Made by a program: the position numbers and the translations under genes. Below the pieces are notes generated by a model. That model did not search any database. It was given only the letters and a program-made list of their open reading frames with translations, and was not told the origin of the DNA. Shown one piece after another: positions 57,201 through 60,200 of a stretch of 64,000 nucleotides of DNA; within the stretch, counting starts at the first letter, position 1; every line of letters starts with the position of its first letter. This stretch comes from Serripes groenlandicus. Its lineage: Eukaryota > Mollusca > Bivalvia > Cardiida > Cardiidae. The stretch is from contig JASEVX010000003.1 in assembly GCA_031761405.1 (NCBI GenBank), positions 142,422,700-142,486,699 on the forward strand, read 5' to 3'.

Positions 57201-60200
57201 TGGTACGAGAGGCCGACGCTCTACCTCCGCACCTCTGCACTTGCGATTTCTTTTCTAAACCAGCCACTGTATTTCGACACACATTCGAGAACACCGACGT
57301 ATTCAGATTACCCTAACATATGTTTATCAAAATCAGTAATTTGATTTGTAGATTAGACTTTCACTTACCCGAGTGGTGGATGTGTTATGAAAATCTGGAA
57401 ACATCTCTATTATATAAACCCATAATAAACTAAAAAAATGATATCTTTAACTCCAATATACACATGTTTATATACATATGTTGATATTTAATAACTGTTT
57501 AGGCTTTTAAGTAAAACATACTAAAATCTTAAAAACGATTATCATTTCAGAGATATGCATGGATTATATGGATAACTCCCATTTACTACTATCATCTGAC
57601 GATGTGATAGCTGGTTCCACCCCGAGTGATGCTCTAGTGGGTCAACCCGGATGGTACCCTACTTCAGAGGGAACAATCGTATTATTAGTTGACACACTTG
57701 TGAGCAAAGAAAACCCTGCACAGTTTTATTCTGTCGAAGTCGATGTTGTTGATATCATACAGGTGGTCTTCAAACTGAAATCATTTGACGGCTTTGTCGT
57801 TGATGAGCATATTGTAAGTACATTGACAAGTTACTGTATATCAAATGATGTGCGCATACTGCGAAATTTTAGATTAGCATCTTTCAAGTTTACTGTATAT
57901 TTAAACTATTTAGTTCCACAGGCACTTATTAACTCTTTTATTGCCATGGCAAAATTGAGTTTTTTAGCAAACAATACAAATTCAAGTAAGTTGTCTCACT
58001 TTCAAGCAGCAGTGTTTGAGTTTAAGTATTGAAGGTATTCTAAAAACCCTATTAAATAGAAAATGGAGTCGCCCCATTTTGAACATATAAGAGACTACTT
58101 TAGAAAATTCTTCGCTGAAAGGGTTAAGTGTACGTAATGCTTTTCTTACAGATTTGCGTTCATCAAAGATTCATCAGGATATATCATCTGATATTTTCAA
58201 CCATCCATGATTCAGTCATGACCTTAGATACCAACCTATCATTGTTTTTGAGAAACAATATTGTTCCTAAATTAAGCCCCTTAAGTCAAAAGCCTTTTCG
58301 AAACATAACTTTCAAACCATATCCATGTTAGTGTCAATATTGCTGTAACACGACGAAGAACTGATGTATGAAATTTAAACTTGCACGAGGAGTGTTATGG
58401 TACTTGGTTTTAGACATAAATCAACAAAAAATTCTTACCTCAGCCACTTACATCGACTTATCTAGTCTATAGCCATTATATTTTACACAATAAATGTAAA
58501 TGTATTCACTTCCTTTTTCAGTACCCTGTAGAAATGTCTCCCGAAACTTTGATCATCAACTTTAAAGGTAGATATGGTAAATTCATTGAGCTGGAATTAA
58601 TTCCAACTACGAATGCAGAACCAAGTGTGCACAACCTAAAGGTTGAAGCATGTGCTGAAGCGATTACTACATCTACTGCTTTTACAACTTCAACAACTGT
58701 ACTTCCCACTGTGACTACTGTTACCTCACCTAAATCGTCCAGCTCATCTTCCAACGGTGGACCATCTGTAGGATCCTCACCGCCAGGCCCCAGCCAGAGT
58801 TCGTCCTCTGCCTCTGCTTCTTCTATAGGATCTCCGCCGCCAGGATCAAGCCAGGGTTCGTCCCCAGCCTCTGCATCTTCAGTAGGATCCCCGCCGCCAG
58901 GCCAAAGTAAGAGTTCGTCCTCTGCCTCTGTTTCTTCTGTAGAATCACCACCTCCAGGCCCAAGTCAGAGGTCGTCCTCTGCATCTGCTTCGTCGGTAGG
59001 ATCCCCACCGCCAGGCCCAAGTCAGAGTTCGTCTTCTGCCTCGGCTTCTTCAGTAGGATCACCACCACCTGGTCCAAGTCAAAGTTCGTCCTCTGCCTCT
59101 ATATCTTCTGTAGGATCCCCGCCGCCAGGCCCAAGTGAGAGTTCATCCTCGGCCTCTGTATCTTCGGTAGGATCACCACCACCAGGCCCAAGCGAGAGCT
59201 CATCCTCTGTCTCTGCTTCTTCAGTAGGATCCCCGCCACCAGGCTCAAGCCAGAGCTCGTCCTCTGCCTCGGTTTCTTCAGTAGGATCTCCACCGCCAGG
59301 TCCAAGTCGAAGTTCCTCCTCTGCCTCTGTATCGTCAGTAGGATCACCACCACCAGGCCCAAGCGAGAGTTCATCCTCTGCCTCGGTTTCTTCAGTTGGA
59401 TCACCACCACCTGGCCCAAGTAAGAGTTCGTCCTCTGTACCTGTTTCTTCTGTAGCATCACCACCACCAGGCTCAAGCCAGAGCTCGTCCTCTGCCTCGG
59501 TTTCTTCAGTAGGATCTCCGCCGCCAGGCCCAAGTCGAAGTTCGTCCTCTGCCTCTGTATCGTCAGTAGGATCCCCACCGCCAGGCCCAAGTCAGAGTTC
59601 GTCCTCTACCTCGGTTTCTTCAGTAGGATCCCCTCCGCCAGGCCCAAGTCAGAGTACATCCTCTGCCTCGGCTTCTTCAGTAGGATCACCACCACCTGGT
59701 CCAAGTCAAAGTTCATCCTCTGCCTCTATATCTTCTGTAGGATCCCCGCCGCCAGGCCCAAGTCAGAGTTCGTCCTCGGCCTCTGTATCTTCGGTAGGAT
59801 CACCACCACCAGGCCCAAGCGAGAGCTCGTCCTCTGTCTCTGCTTCTTCAGTAGGATCCCCGTCACCAGGCTCAAGCCAGAGCTCGTCCTCTGCCTCGGT
59901 TTCTTCAGTAGGATCTCCACCGCCAGGCCCAAGTCGAAGTTCCTCCTCTGCCTCTGTATCGTCAGTAGGATCACCACCACCAGGCCCAAGCGAGAGTTCA
60001 TCCTCTGCCTCGGTTTCTTCAGTTGGATCACCACCACCTGGCCCAAGTAAGAGTTCGTCCTCTGCACCTGTTTCTTCTGTAGCATCACCACCACCAGGCT
60101 CAAGCCAGAGCTCGTCCTCTGCCTCGGTTTCTTCAGTAGGATCTCCGCCGCCAGGCCCAAGTCGAAGTTCGTCCTCTGCCTCTGTATCGTCAGTAGGATC

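Noticed and set aside
57160..57240. A functional tRNA gene on the minus strand
   Set aside because: The boxes are present, but I could not fold a convincing acceptor stem or find a terminator-like T run. A SINE head is more likely.
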